Shown one piece after another: positions 1 through 13,754 of a stretch of 64,000 nt of DNA. This DNA comes from Phallusia mammillata. Its lineage: Eukaryota > Chordata > Ascidiacea > Phlebobranchia > Ascidiidae. A program made the translations under genes and the position numbers. A model generated the notes under the pieces. It had not been told where the DNA came from. It saw only the letters and a program-made list of their open reading frames with translations, and ran no database searches. Position 1 is the first letter of the stretch; each line of letters opens with the position of its first letter. The stretch lies in the NCBI GenBank assembly GCA_003260075.1, contig QLIY01000084.1, forward strand, positions 106,420 through 170,419, read 5' to 3'.

Positions 1-1267
<1,267 letters not shown>

Positions 1268-1811
1268 GAAAGTACACTGTAAAAATTTACTGTCACCATC
1301 TGTGAGGTCTGCACGGCACTTAGTAGGGCTGAGTATGTATTACCATCTCAGTCCTTTTCATTTGTATCACTGTGTGTTTACTCTTCACATAACTACTGAT
1401 CATATAAACCTCTTGTAGTGTAGGTTTATAGCTTTTGTGGTAAACTTGCGTGAAATTGCAAAGACCAAGCTTTTTTGACTTTTTTGCACATTCCTTTTTG
1501 GTTCAAAGCTTAAATTTGTGGCGCTTGGAAAATCGTATCGTACGTCTCTGTGCAATATTCTTATCTTTTGTGAATTTGAAATGTGTGTTATTGACCAAAT
1601 ACATGCATTTTCTCCGAAGTATTCGCCTTTGCCAAACATATATTTAGAAAACAGGCCAACTCCACGGGTACGATTTGAATAAAACAAAATTCCATGAATT
1701 TGATACTGATAACAAGAAATGTGACATACTAAACTTAATTAAAAAATGCCAGCGTTGTCGAAATTGAATGCAAGGCGGGGCATTCAGCGCTGGATGTTGC
1801 TTACAGAACGG

Positions 1812-1819
1812 TATAAATA
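1812..1819 (+). promoter_or_regulatory. TATA box of the four-TM protein gene
   Basis: TATAAATA lies about 100 bases upstream of the ATG at 1913, which would put transcription start near 1840 and leave a short 5' UTR. A tiny upstream ORF (ATG at 1894, ending within seven codons) lies in that leader. Placement is by sequence match and distance only. Confidence 0.5.
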
Positions 1820-1912
1820 ATGTATTGGCTGTACAGCGCTAAGTGTAATTCGACAGCACTCGTATGCTATACATTGCAAGATTCACCTTAACAATGAGCC
1901 TGGAAGTTTAGA

Positions 1913-4363
1913 ATGGACAGACACGATTCCATGCGAAGGTAAGAGCTTGCTAAGTAAGTGTCACAGAATTGTCTGACAAATCTGTGGACATAGTATTTTG
2001 ATTTTATAGGATTGTTGATCAGAGCGATTATGACGACACAAAAAGTGTTCCAAACTCTTCAGTTGAACAAAGAAGACCGTCAAAAGTGCGTGCGTGTTTG
2101 CTTGGTTTTTCTGTCACATTTGGAGCTCTTCAGCTAGTAAGTTCACTTTAATCCTAAAGTTTTTGTGTCAATAGACAACATGCTTATCTAACTTTGAAAG
2201 GAAAATTACTATAATTTGTCTATTATTTTTAAAAACAACGTTTAGGCCTGTGGAATTGTATTGGGAACCGTCGAAGCCATATTGACGTTCATCCCAAAAA
2301 GCGTCAGTCAGCATTTACAGTTTCCCCTGCCGGTCTACGTTTGTGCTGTGATGGCGTTGCTGTCGGGCTTAAGCTGCATTGTTGGTGTGAAGGTGGCCAA
2401 TTCATATTTGGTTAGAGATTTCACCAATATTAAACAAAACTAGAAATTAGCTTGTACTCAAACTTCTATATTACTGTAGCTGCTTGGAGGTATCTTCACG
2501 AGCATGAGTGCCTGTATTGTGTCCCTAGCCAATATGCTGTCGGTTGTCATGACAACGTTGCCCCTCTTCTCATCGTTTCGTCACTACCGGTACATCCCTG
2601 AAGAGGAATCTTGTGTAGCATGCAACGAACGAGATGTACAAATGAATGGAGAATGTTCAGGCAAGCGAAATATTATAATGTAGGACTTTGTCATTTTCAG
2701 TTGTGGTAATATAGCTTTCCGTGTAAAAATAATGGTTTAATATACAGTCAAAAGCTGTAGTGCAATTCCATGCTTTCGATTATTTAAATTTTCAATTTAA
2801 ACGATGCAGGTTCAGTTTTCGATGGGGTGTCCAGTTGTGCCACAATCGAATTTACAATGCCCCCAGTAACGGTTTTGCTGCTAATCGTGTACGCTGCTGC
2901 CTGTCTAGTGTCTTTTCTTTCCACGGGGCTACATTCGATTGCCCTCTGCTCCAAACAAAAGCAGAAAAATGACAAGGTATTTTCAAATGTATCGAGATAT
3001 TCGCGGGACATTAGTTCAAAATCGACGTAAGTTATAAGCAAGAGGTTTTATGTTTCTTTCAGTTTGCCTACCAAAATGAAAGAGAACGAACCCACGATGA
3101 AATTCGTTACGACGCAAACTCTCGTAACTTTCACAGCTCAAGATTTGAAAGGTCAGGGCACGTGGTGTATGACTGTATGGGTATATATTTGTGCGTAGGG
3201 ACTTTATTTAGGCGTTTTTGTCTTTACCGTAAACACACGAAAACTTGGGTCGTTGGAAAGATCCTGTGTAATTACGCAATCTGCACGCAATTGGTCATGT
3301 ATTCGTATAGCAATCTAAACTAATGGTCATGTATTCGTAGGGGGGGGGGGAGATCAAATTCGTTACGACGCAAATTCTCGTAACCTTCACAGATCAAGAT
3401 TTAAAAGGTCAATGCACATGGTGTATGACTGTATGGGTGTATATTTGTGCGTAGGAACTTTATTTAGGCGTGTTTGTCTTAACCGTAAACACACGAAACA
3501 TTGGTCGTTGGAAAAATCCTGTGTAATTAATGACAACCTGCACGCAATTGGTCATGTATTCGTATAGCAATCTAAACCAATGGTCATGCACGAGTATTCG
3601 TATAGCAATCTAAACCAATGGTCATGTACGAGTATTCGTATAGCAATCTAAACCAATGGTCATGCACGAGTATTCGTATGGGGGGGGGGTTAATGGTCAT
3701 GTATTCGTATAGCAATCTAAACTAATAGTCATGTATTCGTATAGCAATCTAAACCAATGGTCATATATTCGTATAGCAATCTAAACCAATGGTCATGTAT
3801 TCGTATAGCAATCGGGGGGGGGGCCATGTACGAGTATTCGTATAGCAATCTAAACCAATGGTTATGTACGAGTATTCGTATAGCAATCTAAACCAATGGT
3901 CATGTATTCGTATAGCAATCTGGCCTCATTCGACGAGTCGCCACATAACAGTCACATGCACGGGAGTCCAGCAGTATCGTGGACACATTTGCCAACACAC
4001 CGTCCAATTTCATGTGGGTTCGTAGATCAAAATCCTGGACCTACTTACAAGCTACCAAGAGCCGCGACACTAAGCGGCCTTACGATGTATGACAAAAACC
4101 ATGCCACCAGACGTCAAAGCCGATATAGCCTCCATGATAACAAAGAATGCATATCAGGGCCCAGTTCTGCTCGAAAGCACGACGCGAGAGGCAGCGATTG
4201 TAGCCAAGATTGGGTGAACCTTGGTAGACTCCCTTTGGCTCGTTCACCTTCAGCGCAAGTATACAATGGGCGAAATGGCGTTTCAAAACCGCCGCCCTAT
4301 TCAATATTGCAATTTGCGGGCACTGAAGCAGATTTCAATGAGGAAGAAGAAACTAGTTTTTAA
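1913..4363 (+). CDS. Four-transmembrane protein with PPxY cytoplasmic tail (possibly ENTREP/FAM189-like)
   Basis: Seven exons join in phase: 1913-1938, 2010-2136, 2246-2410, 2480-2660, 2810-2976, 3063-3151, 3916-4363, giving 400 residues. Four hydrophobic segments lie at about residues 35-65 (starts VRACLLGFSVTFGALQL), 81-101, 107-135 and 185-215 (TVLLLIVYAAACLVSFL). The TM3-TM4 loop carries several cysteines (SCVACNERD), and there is a long polar C-terminal tail. The tail contains KPPPYSIL, a PPxY motif of the kind bound by WW domains of NEDD4-type ubiquitin ligases. Four membrane passes with a PPxY tail fit the ENTREP (FAM189) family of endosomal membrane proteins, but MS4A-like or other tetraspanning proteins are not excluded. 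The intron after exon 4 starts with GC. The acceptor of the last exon lies inside a tandem repeat array, and exon 6 is partly copied by an assembly seam at 3340. Confidence 0.6.
3300..3922 (+). repeat. Tandem array of about 32 bp units next to a splice acceptor
   Basis: The unit is GGTCATGTATTCG followed by TATAGCAATCTAAACCAAT. A longer variant carries an extra CACGAG/TACGAG block. More than ten copies occur, interrupted by three 10-11 G runs (3340, 3680, 3814) that look like gaps where the array could not be assembled. The true copy number is therefore unknown. Every unit contains TATAG|CAATCT, and the last unit supplies the AG used as the acceptor of the final exon of the four-TM gene. Confidence 0.85.
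3340..3350. other. G-run seam
   Basis: The block from about 3098 to 3339, including most of exon 6 of the four-TM gene, reappears from about 3355 with scattered differences. The second exon-6-like copy is an artefact and should not be annotated as an exon. Confidence 0.8.
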
Positions 4364-5062
4364 ATGAAAGTTTCAGACTTTTGTTCCATAAAATGGATAA
4401 CATTGGCAACATCGATTGTCAGAAATTAGTATTTTGATACAAAATGTCACCAACAACGTGAAAACAAAACAGTGAATTACCATTTGCCCTTGCTAAATAC
4501 AAGCTTGCAAAAGAAAATAAATTGATTGTTATATGGTACCCAGGTCGAGCAGCCATGGCTTGCAGGGCCAAATGTTCTATGTGGCAGTGGTTTGTAAGGC
4601 ATGTTTAACTGATACACATGTATTCTCTTTAAAGACACAATCGAATTGGAAAATTTTCCTTAAAACATAATTTAGTTATCATTAGAATGAAAAATCACAA
4701 ACAGAACATGTAATCAAAAATATTTGCAATAAGTTGAGTTGTTTTGGGATAGAGACAGGTCAAAACAAACTGCATTTTCACAATTATCGTGACTAAATGT
4801 GACAAATCGGGGGGGGGGAATGTATTCTCTTTAAAGACACAATCGAATTGGAAAATTTTCCTTGAAACATAATTTAGTTATCATTAGAATGAAAAATCAC
4901 ATAATCAAAAATAATTTGCAATAAGTTGAGTTGTTTTGGGGGTAGAGACAGTGCAAAACAAACTGCATTTTCACAATTATCGTGACTAAATGTGACAAAT
5001 CTAAAATATAATGCGTACAAAAATTTGTTTGATTTTTCGAAATCAGTTCGAGGAGTATATAT
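4364..5062. other. Convergent 3' region between the four-TM and FPP synthase genes
   Basis: This is AT-rich sequence with an AATAAA at about 4517 that could serve the plus-strand gene. A block of about 180 bp at 4620-4808 is repeated at 4819-5000 across a 10 G run (seam). I see no coding sequence. Confidence 0.6.
4809..4818. other. G-run seam
   Basis: 4620-4808 and 4819-5000 are near-identical; they differ by small indels and substitutions, as two alleles would. Confidence 0.8.
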
Positions 5063-5106
5063 TTATTTTTGTCGCTTATAAATTTTCTTCAAAAGGTTCA
5101 AATAAA

Positions 5107-5137
<31 letters not shown>

Positions 5138-6288
5138 TGGAGTTGGCAATTCCTTCAACTTCTGAACAAATGTCATTGTAGGTCACTTCTTCAAACTGTT
5201 TAAAAGCTGCCTCGAGTTCAAGATTTCTATACAAGTCTTTCACTCCTTGCACTTTTTCCGGATCTTTTTGTCCATAACATGTCTCTAATACTTTGCACTG
5301 TTCATCTGTTACTCTTTTAAGTGCTTCAATAACCAACCAGGAACATTTAGACTCTTCAATATCAGTTCCAATTTTGCCAGTTACAGCAGGATCACCGTAA
5401 GGGGGGGGGGGCTTGCACTTTTTCCGGATCTTTTTGGCCATAACATGTCTCTAATACTTTGCACTGTTGATCTGTTACTCTTTTAAGTGCTTCAATAACC
5501 AACCAGGAACATTTAGATTCTTCAATATCAGTTCCAATTTTGCCAGTTACAGCAGGATCACCGTAAAGGTCTAAATAATCATCCTGTATTTGGAAAAGGG
5601 ACCCAATTTTACACAAAATGCTACAGCTCTGCTCATGAGATTCAGCATCTGAAATGCCTGCCATGTACATTGCCACAGCCACTGGTAAATAAAATGAGTA
5701 GTAAGCAGTTTTGTACTTGATCATGGCAGCATATCTATCAGGAGTAAATTCTTTCAAGTCCAAAGTTGGTTGCTCTGATGTTAGCATGTCTAGACTTTGC
5801 CCCATTTCGGTGTTCAGTATAACTTGATGAAATAAGTCCACTAAATCAGCATAGAATGATTTTTTGCGACAAAACAGTCTTAGGATAGAAAATACACATG
5901 ACTCAAGAATCATACTGTCATTAATGGCCTGTAGTCCAATTCCAGGTTTACGAAACCAGCACAGTTGTCCTCTACGTGTTTGAGATTGGTCCATAACATC
6001 ATCAGCCACTAAAAATGATGCTTGCAATATTTCAACAGCCCATCCCACACTCAAAGCGATTTCTAGTTCTTCTTGTGAACAGTTGCCCATTAGCAATTTA
6101 AATGAAGAAACAACAGTCAAACCACGGGTTCTTTTACCAAAAGGAACATTGTATTCCAAAACCTCCTTAATTCTCTCATAACTCCATGTAATGCCATTCC
6201 CAGCATGTTTGCCATCAGGAGATGACAGAGCTTGTACAACTTTTGGAAAATGATCTTCAAATGTTTTCCACAGTTCTGATGTCATCAC
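5063..6288 (-). CDS. FDPS: Farnesyl diphosphate synthase, intronless, broken by two assembly gaps
   Basis: It condenses IPP with DMAPP/GPP to make farnesyl diphosphate in the isoprenoid pathway. From the ATG at 6288 one frame runs without introns through GKRTR (residues 51-55), the first Asp-rich motif DDVMD (96-100) followed by QSQTRRG, the second Asp-rich motif QDDYLD (235-240), and GDPAVTGKIGTD. The C-terminus KKIYKRQK with a stop at 5063-5065 lies in a different frame after a 29 G run (5108-5136), which hides roughly ten residues. A second run (5401-5411) follows the GDP codons and is followed by a second copy of about 165 bp coding GDPAVTG...DPEKVQ, with DEQ in one copy and DQQ in the other. 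That copy is a seam, not a real internal duplication. Without the gaps the protein would be about 350 residues, normal for the family. The lack of introns in an intron-rich region suggests a retrocopy, with all visible motifs intact. Confidence 0.85.
5108..5136. other. 29 G run: probable gap in FPP synthase
   Basis: The frame shifts across it and about ten residues before the conserved C-terminus are absent. No flanking duplication is present. Confidence 0.8.
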
Positions 6289-7008
6289 GTTTTCGCTATT
6301 CTATAATTAGCCTGAAAAGAATTGTTCAACATTTTAACAACTTTAATATCAAATATAAGATAACGCTTGATATATGAAACCAAGTATTCCAGTAATGGGA
6401 CATGTCACCGTCAGAACTCAGAAATGTATGTTTTTCTGTTTTAGTTTTATTTTACCAAGTGTGCTGCAAGTGCAGAATGCAGAGGTATGTCAACAGCTGC
6501 ACGCTTTAGTAATTATCCAGTTTAAAATTTTTGTTTACAAAACTTACCTCTTGTATTCAGAAGACAAAACTATAAACTATTATGAAGTACTTTAACTAGA
6601 TAGCACAGCACGGAAAAAATGTGCAATATCCATGCATGGATTTTTTTATTTTCACACAGGTTCGTATTTTTCCGAAGCGATTGTTTAGCATGATTTCTAT
6701 ACTCGACTATGACAAAATAATTTGTGGCATACCTATTTCAAAATTGAAATGTAATAATAATTTGAAATAAATTATGTTGTTATCCTGTAGACTAAAAATA
6801 TTTCAAACAGATCCATGAAAGTATTAGTTCCATTTTTAGATTTGATTTTTTCTCCAGCGGCGAAGCCAAAACCAAACTACACACTCATTCGACAAACTCA
6901 ACTATATTTTGTACTTATATTTTGCAGATTCTTCAGACTTTAAAGTCGGGAAGTGTATTGAGCAATGAGGCGCATGTAAGCTTTTTACATGTTTACTGAC
7001 AAATTTTT

Positions 7009-7019
7009 GGGGGGGGGGG
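7009..7019. other. G-run seam
   Basis: 6927-7008 and 7020-7101 are the same sequence with one visible difference. Confidence 0.8.
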
Positions 7020-7322
7020 CAGATTCTTCAGACTTTAAAGTCGGGAAGTGTATTAAGCAATGAGGCGCATGTAAGCTTTTTACATGTTTACTGACAAATT
7101 TTTCCGACGAAACAATTTTTTGAAAATCATGCTAAGTAATTTTTCTAATGAAAAGCCATTTGTCACTACTTTTAAAAGTAGTAGCAAACAACAAACGAAA
7201 ACGTAATAAGTTATTTATGACGACCTAAAAAATAAGTCAGAAAAGCTGTTGTTATTACTTTGTAGTGTGTCTCATCAACTGCACAGGCTATACGCCTTTT
7301 AATAAATCAATCATTTAATTCC

Positions 7323-7333
7323 GGGGGGGGGGG
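7323..7333. other. G-run seam
   Basis: 7213-7322 is repeated at 7334-7443. The second copy runs on into the hAT-like element. Confidence 0.8.
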
Positions 7334-7442
7334 TTTATGACGACCTAAAAAATAAGTCAAAAAAAGCTGTTGTTATTACTTTGTAGTGTGTCTCCTCAAC
7401 TGCACAGGCTATACGCCTTTTAATAAATCAATCATTTAATTC

Positions 7443-7660
7443 CAGGGTCGGCAACCTTTTTTGCACTGCGGACCGTTTTCAAAAAAGCGAAAGTTTATCG
7501 CGGACCAGTCTTCAAAAAACTACAAATATTTCGCAATGAAAACGCTTAATTTAGTTTATCATCCTCGGAATACATGGGCAAATTGTTTCATAGCATTTAA
7601 CCTGACAAATTATACGACCCGTTAACGAACTCCTCGCGGACCAGCGGTTGCCGTCCACTG
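7443..7660. mobile_element. Non-autonomous hAT-like element (CAGGGTCGGCAACC termini)
   Basis: The ends are CAGGGTCGGCAACC and GGTTGCCGTCCACTG, imperfect inverted repeats. The inside has repeated GCGGACC blocks typical of short hAT derivatives. The left flank ends ATTTAATT(C). The right flank begins ATTT and then enters a 19 G run, so the target-site duplication is cut off by the gap. There is no transposase coding. Confidence 0.65.
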
Positions 7661-7664
7661 ATTT

Positions 7665-7683
7665 GGGGGGGGGGGGGGGGGGG
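7665..7683. other. 19 G run: probable gap
   Basis: It falls four bases after the right end of the hAT-like element, cutting off its target duplication. No flanking duplication is seen. Confidence 0.7.
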
Positions 7684-10600
7684 AAAATCAACAGTATCGC
7701 TTGTGACATGCACACAATCAACTCGAAAAGCCTACATCACATGAGTAATGTGTGCGTCTAGTCCAACTAAACCAAACGATCAACTAGGCCATTAATCAGG
7801 AAGTAAATTTATGATACACTGGTCTACAGACCATACCACAGGCGTTGACTTGTGACTGTAACTGCGTATGATGTAGTTTTACGTGAACTAAAATACGTCA
7901 AACTGCTGAGTTTAGTGGGATTGTGGCAAATAGATTGAGACGAGCGCCTGCTTCACTGGGTGATGATCACCGATGTCGAATCCGATAAGCTACCACATAA
8001 ACGGAGGCAGCAGTGGTTATTGATTTTAATCTTTACCGGTTAGCATGGCCGGTGGCAAAAACGATGCGTGCGTTTTTGTAGCGTAAAGCCTTGTTGGTCA
8101 AGGTTGTTTGTTCCAAAAGTGCGGATAGAACCAGACGGCGGAACGCCAACAAAAGCGCAAAAATAAAAAAAATAGTTGGTTATGCTTTAAGAACAAGCTA
8201 ATTGTACACTAGTCTTACAAAGCCCTTTGACAGTGTGTTTTTTTGACAAAAATAGGCTATTTTTTCGAAAGATCATTCGATGGGCCAAATTCCGAGAGCC
8301 AGCGCAAACGATAAATATTTTGCCCAAAAGTCTGACAAAAAAGTCTTGAAGCCACAATGACGCGACTTTTGGGAAAAAAATCTGTCTGCTCGACGGAAGC
8401 TAATTTTCACATTACAAAAATAATGTAACTTGACCGACGTAAAAAATATGGTAAAAATACCTTTAAAGGCTACGTTTAAAGTCGTAAAAACGTCAAAAAA
8501 AAATTTTTTTTAGTAAAAGGACAAGACTCTAATAAAACAAAAATCACATCATAATGATTTACAACACAGTATTTGGAGTTAAACAGGGTAAGGACAACAA
8601 ACATGGGGTCGGTAATAAAATGAGATCACAACTGACTTATTCTACCTTAAGCCACTTGCATTTATGCCAATCCTTCAAATTTTATTATTGAAACGTAAAA
8701 GCTGTATTTTTGTGAATTTGCCAGCCAACAAGCATATTTAGGCCTTAAAAATGCTTCGGGGCAGACGTTACGTTATTATTGCAACATCCAGTAGCAGACG
8801 GACAAAACCTTCCGATTTGATCCTAACGATTTGTCGGGCGTAATAAAACAGCCTAATTAAGATTCATTGAAGCTATAGACGAGCAAAACGGGAAATTGGT
8901 CTCCGTTTGCAACGTCCAGACGTAATTAGTTGCGCTAGAAACCGCTGGAATGCCGTTTTCTGCATCTACATTGCCCAACTTTTGGGAAAATGGCGGCCGA
9001 CATTCGTGACGTAGTATGCAAATTTTTGACTGGCCATCCTAATGTGTCTTAGATTTTATTGCAAATGTACGGCATTCCTATGATACTATGTTTGCATTCC
9101 ATCAGACAATTGATTACGTTAAGTGTCAATTCATGCAAAATTCTGTCTTAACGTTTGACGAATTTGTCTGTTTCATTTCCTGTGCCATATCGGAATTACA
9201 TTTCCGGCGAACAAATGTTAGAGACAAAACTAATGTGTCATGTTAGTGTTGTGTCACTTTTAGTGTTGCAGATAAACGATGTATAACAGCCAAAAGTTGT
9301 AACATACAAATTTCTTAATGCTACACCGTTTTACAAATAACAATCATAATGCTGATTGCATTGAAAGTTAAATACAAATGATCATGACTCGATTCACAGC
9401 TCCATGCGAAGGCAAAAAAAAGTTAATGTAATTTTCTGTTTTTGTTAAATTTAATCTGTCTTTCTAGGGCAAAGTAAGCGGCTATTTGTGTGACCAAATC
9501 TTGTTGCTTAATTCCAATGTTTCTTTGACAGAAATAGCGTGTCATGTTGTCATAACATGACGTAACAGGGTGGTCCAAGACTAAGAGAATGAAGGGCCAT
9601 TTAAAAGAAAGCTGGGTAAACATTTGCCAGGCCGCAAAGAAAATGCCCTTTTGTATCAAAAGACTAGATTTGCTGATTTGTTCGACTTCACGTTTCGAGG
9701 GCTAGAACTAATGCAATCGATTCGTTCATTGTGTGTACAAAAAATGTTCGGGCCGCACAAAAGGTATACCGCCGGGCAGCAAGCGACCTGTTCTAGGGTA
9801 TTCCTTTTGAAATAGAACCCTGCATTTAATATCTCAATTCTCGAAACAAATCTTGGAAATAAACTGAGACAAAATTGCCGAATATAAGCTGGAGGAGTGA
9901 TCGATGTTTGTTATTGAATCGCGTTATACTGCCTAGATTTATTCAGCAGCTCATAAGCAAAATAGTGAACCTTCGTCCTTACTCTTCTTCCAAAAATAAC
10001 AGTAATGTCTCAAAACCAGTTCCAGCAAGTTACCTCTTATTTTGAGAATTCATTGGGGCACAAAACGGCCGGTTGCAAGTTGCAAAATGGCCAGGCATTT
10101 ATCTTTCCCTGGAAATTGTTGAGGTTTTTCACCCGAATAGCGCAATATTTTCGTTGGAGCTAAAGGAATCCGATTGGGCGTATGTTTTGACAGCAATTAC
10201 CGGCTTGCTAATTTGCTTGCCAAAATCTTTTAGATTATTTTTTCAACAGCCCAAAACGACCCTCATCATAAGTGGATTACGTACGCACCGTCGCAACGAG
10301 TTTATTTACTTTCTTCGGGTTTAAACCGTTCTTATTTCCTTACGTCATCTTAAGCATGCATATAAGTTGATACAGCTATATGAAATGGAGCTTGCAGAAA
10401 ATAATGGGTGCTGATTGGTATAAACAGAGATAGCAATGGAAAGGGGTTTTCAGCAATTTAAGGCGAGTGATGTGTTTTGCGCCGGTCGTGGAGCAGATAA
10501 TTTATGTGAAACTGAGCTATTGGATTTGGTATGGAAATGTTTAGCGCATTGTTGCGTGCAAATTCATCTTGAAACAAAATTTGAAACTTAAATGATGTCT

Positions 10601-13600
10601 AATGACCGTTCTACCTATATGTATATTTATATATATCAACACAATAGTAAATTGTAACTCATTAAGATCACCAACAAAACATATAGGTGATAATTTTTTT
10701 CATTTTCGAAACATGTGGGAAAGAGGTAATGTTTGGAACAATGTTTAGGTCAACAAAAAATACTAAGTCTTGTTTTAAAAAATTCTCCCGATGAAATAAA
10801 AGTTATCACATTTGAGACAATTCGAAAATTTTCTGTCATGCATTAACAAAACCAAAATGGCGGGTGCAACAATTAAATAAGAGTTTAACATCCTAGCACT
10901 ACCAAGCATAGAAATATTCATAGTATGCAGTGTGTACTATACCCCCTCTTATGTCAAAGTCAATGCATTTTTTGGTCCGATAATGACAGTGGTTCCAAAC
11001 CCAAAGGCTTTGGATTGCAATGGGTTTTTGGTCCTTGGGTTAGTACTAGGAGTCAGTGAATGCATTTAAGTTCTACAAAACAACTTAACTCCTCCCAGAG
11101 CTTTACAAGGTAAAACAAACCAGACGAATTCATAAAATCCATACGATGCTACAAAAAGGTCACGACTGCAAGATTAAATGCAAATGCCGATCTGGTATTT
11201 CTGTAGTCAATTCACATACGTGAGAAGTATATTCTGGGTGGCCATTACCTCACGCTTTTGTTGCAGGGAGAAACATGACGGTGCATTTTAATGACACCAC
11301 AATCGCCAGCTTCGGCGTAATGACATCAGCTATCGTCACATCAACGATATCGCTATGTCGCTCCATCCTTTGTTGCATTGTCATAAAATGCCAGGCTCAT
11401 TTGCATCAACTAGATACAAAACATGATATTCTCGGCTTACATTGATGATCAAAGGCACCTGCCATTATTGGTGTAGTTTTTGCAGTCGTTTACGAACGCA
11501 GTGGTTGGTAATAGATTTATAGTGCATGGTGCAATGGAGTACATTTGATATGGAGACTCGATAGTACATTTTTTCTCACATTAAAACACTTTGTAACATT
11601 TACATTAAAGTTTTTGGCAATAATTTTCCAGATGTAGCCCCTACGTGACCAAGGTATTTTGGGCTTCTACTTTTGCTTTTCTATTTTGCTGTCTAAATAC
11701 CGATGCTAGATTCACGTCGAAACCTCGATTGTAATTTTGGATAACGTGCAAAGACAATTGAGATTGCGTGCCGGTCCCTCAAGTGTGAATAATTTGCAGA
11801 TTTTTCCTTAAGCCAGAGGCATCAATCTAGTGTGAAGTCGCTCGGTCCGTCACATGCGAACGTACACCTTGACACTCTGGATTTAACTGAAAACGGTGCA
11901 TTTCGTGAACCTCCTGGGAGGGCGCACGCGTAAACAAGGATCAAAAGAGCGAGAAGTCTAGACGCCCGATAACCTTTAGGTGGAATGTTCAAATCCCCTA
12001 TCATAGCACTTGCATTTGCTTGTTAAAAAGGAAGCCGAAAGCGAGAGACTGTGACATTGCGATCAACTGCAGCCGAAGTGTGGCCACCCTTACACCAGTA
12101 AGTTCGGTCAGCACGATCGTTCGGCCACCGCCAGACGCCTGTTGGAACGTGACGAAGAAAAGCGTGTCCCCTCAGCGATCTTGTCTGGACTCAGGCCCTC
12201 ATCGCCATGATGGATGGCCCGCGCGAATGGAAAAAGATTTGTTTGTGTTTAAATGCAGATGTCGCCCGTCTGGAGTTTGATAAAAATAGCAGCGCGGACA
12301 GTTTTAGCCATTTGCAATTAGTTTCGTTTGCCGGACATGTCTTTGCGTTCTTTTATCCGCGTTAGAGATGCAGAAGCAGGAGGACTTTACTTTTAGAGTA
12401 ATTTATTCCTGCAAAAGTAATTCGAAAACTTGTTTTTGTGGGCATTTTTTATTGGAAACTCATTTTAAATTGTAGCGTTTGAAATGCATTAAATCGTTGC
12501 TGCATAAAGCGTTCAAACTTTTAAGTTCCGAGAAACTAAAAGTCCAATACCCAACCCTTTATGTCGTGTGTGAGGCACGTATCGGGGCACGGCGTCGATC
12601 GTAGACCCTCTGACTGGGAGCCAGACACGCGGTTTAACTTCGTGTCGTCCTGTTTACGGCAAGTTTTACTCGAGACGCTTTCAATCGCACTTGTTAAGTT
12701 TGTCAAGCAGCAATTCCCACCGATTTAAATAAAAACTTTCTCACCCTCGCTAAGGGTCAAGCAGTCGGATGTTTTCGTTTGCGTGTTTTCTCGCGCGATC
12801 CGCTTTCCTAACGGCCTCTGGCGCACTACTTCTCGAGTGGATAACTTTGTAGTCGCGAAGTCCTGGCCTACAGACAGATCAAAGCTCCCTCTAGGGTGAT
12901 TAACGACTGCAGTTGAGTCCCGAGGTGTCAACGAGGCTTTCAGGCGTCGCACTCAGCTCAGAATTAATGATTGTTTTTCGTCTTGTTGCTCGTGTAGTAG
13001 TGAATAAAGCGATAACTGCGTGCCGGTGGTGAACTCAAGCTGCTTCGGTTTGCGTCGCGAGTTCTCACGTAGGTCCCGTCTAAACCTTCCACTCCAAATT
13101 CTGTGGCGGTCTCATTCATTAGACTGCTTAGTGACAAGGCTCGATAGTGATTATCTGCCGCTTAGATCAAAACAAGACTTAACTCTCTTTACATGTGGTG
13201 AGTCCAATCGGAAGCCGAGTATTTCCCGCACTACGGCTGTACTCCGGAACGTTCCCAAAATACTGCTCTCCATCGTAGTGTCTCATTGACGGCGCGGCCC
13301 TTTAAAGCGAGTTTTCGCGCCTTTCGGCCACTTATTATCGGCGATCGGGGCACAAGATAAGAACATGAAAGTTAGTTGGTCGATAAAATCACGGCACAAG
13401 GCGAGACAGGAACAGCGGCATGTTGTGTTGTAAACTTGAGGAACATATTTTTGTGAGTTTTCATTGGATTTTTTTTGTAATTTGAAGTTTATAGGCAGAG
13501 AGTATTTAATTATATGTTGGAAAAACTATTTTATTTTTGGTTATTTTTTTTGTCTGAAAGAGTTATTTTTATAGATTTTTAAACAAAATATATTTTTCAA

Positions 13601-13754
13601 AAGTCTTATTTTAAAAAGGTCAGTTGTTTTGTTGAACCAGTTTTCGTTTTCGTTTTGTGCAAACCACACAAGCAAAAATACTTAGATCCAATGTTGAAAA
13701 AAAGTTTTTTTTTTCAGATCTGCCAAAAAATTAACAATCAATATTAATTCAAAA

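Larger units (their letters stand above)
6289..13754. other. Intergenic stretch without a recognisable gene
   Basis: Two seams (7009, 7323), one probable gap (7665) and one hAT-like element (7443-7660) lie at the left. From about 8 to 11.8 kb the sequence is AT-rich with only short ORFs. From about 11.8 to 13.4 kb it is more GC-rich, but the ORFs (60-90 codons on both strands) show no domain, no splice-consistent continuation and no family resemblance. Regulatory sequence for WFIKKN may lie in the GC-richer part; nothing specific supports this. Confidence 0.6.

Noticed and set aside
3300-3922. CRISPR-like array
   Set aside because: Units are contiguous without unique spacers and the sequence is from an animal genome; it is a minisatellite.
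5112-5410. Apparent internal duplication and proline runs in FPP synthase
   Set aside because: The repeated GDPAVTG...KVQ block lies exactly across a G-run and the proline codons are the G-run itself; this is a seam, not protein structure.
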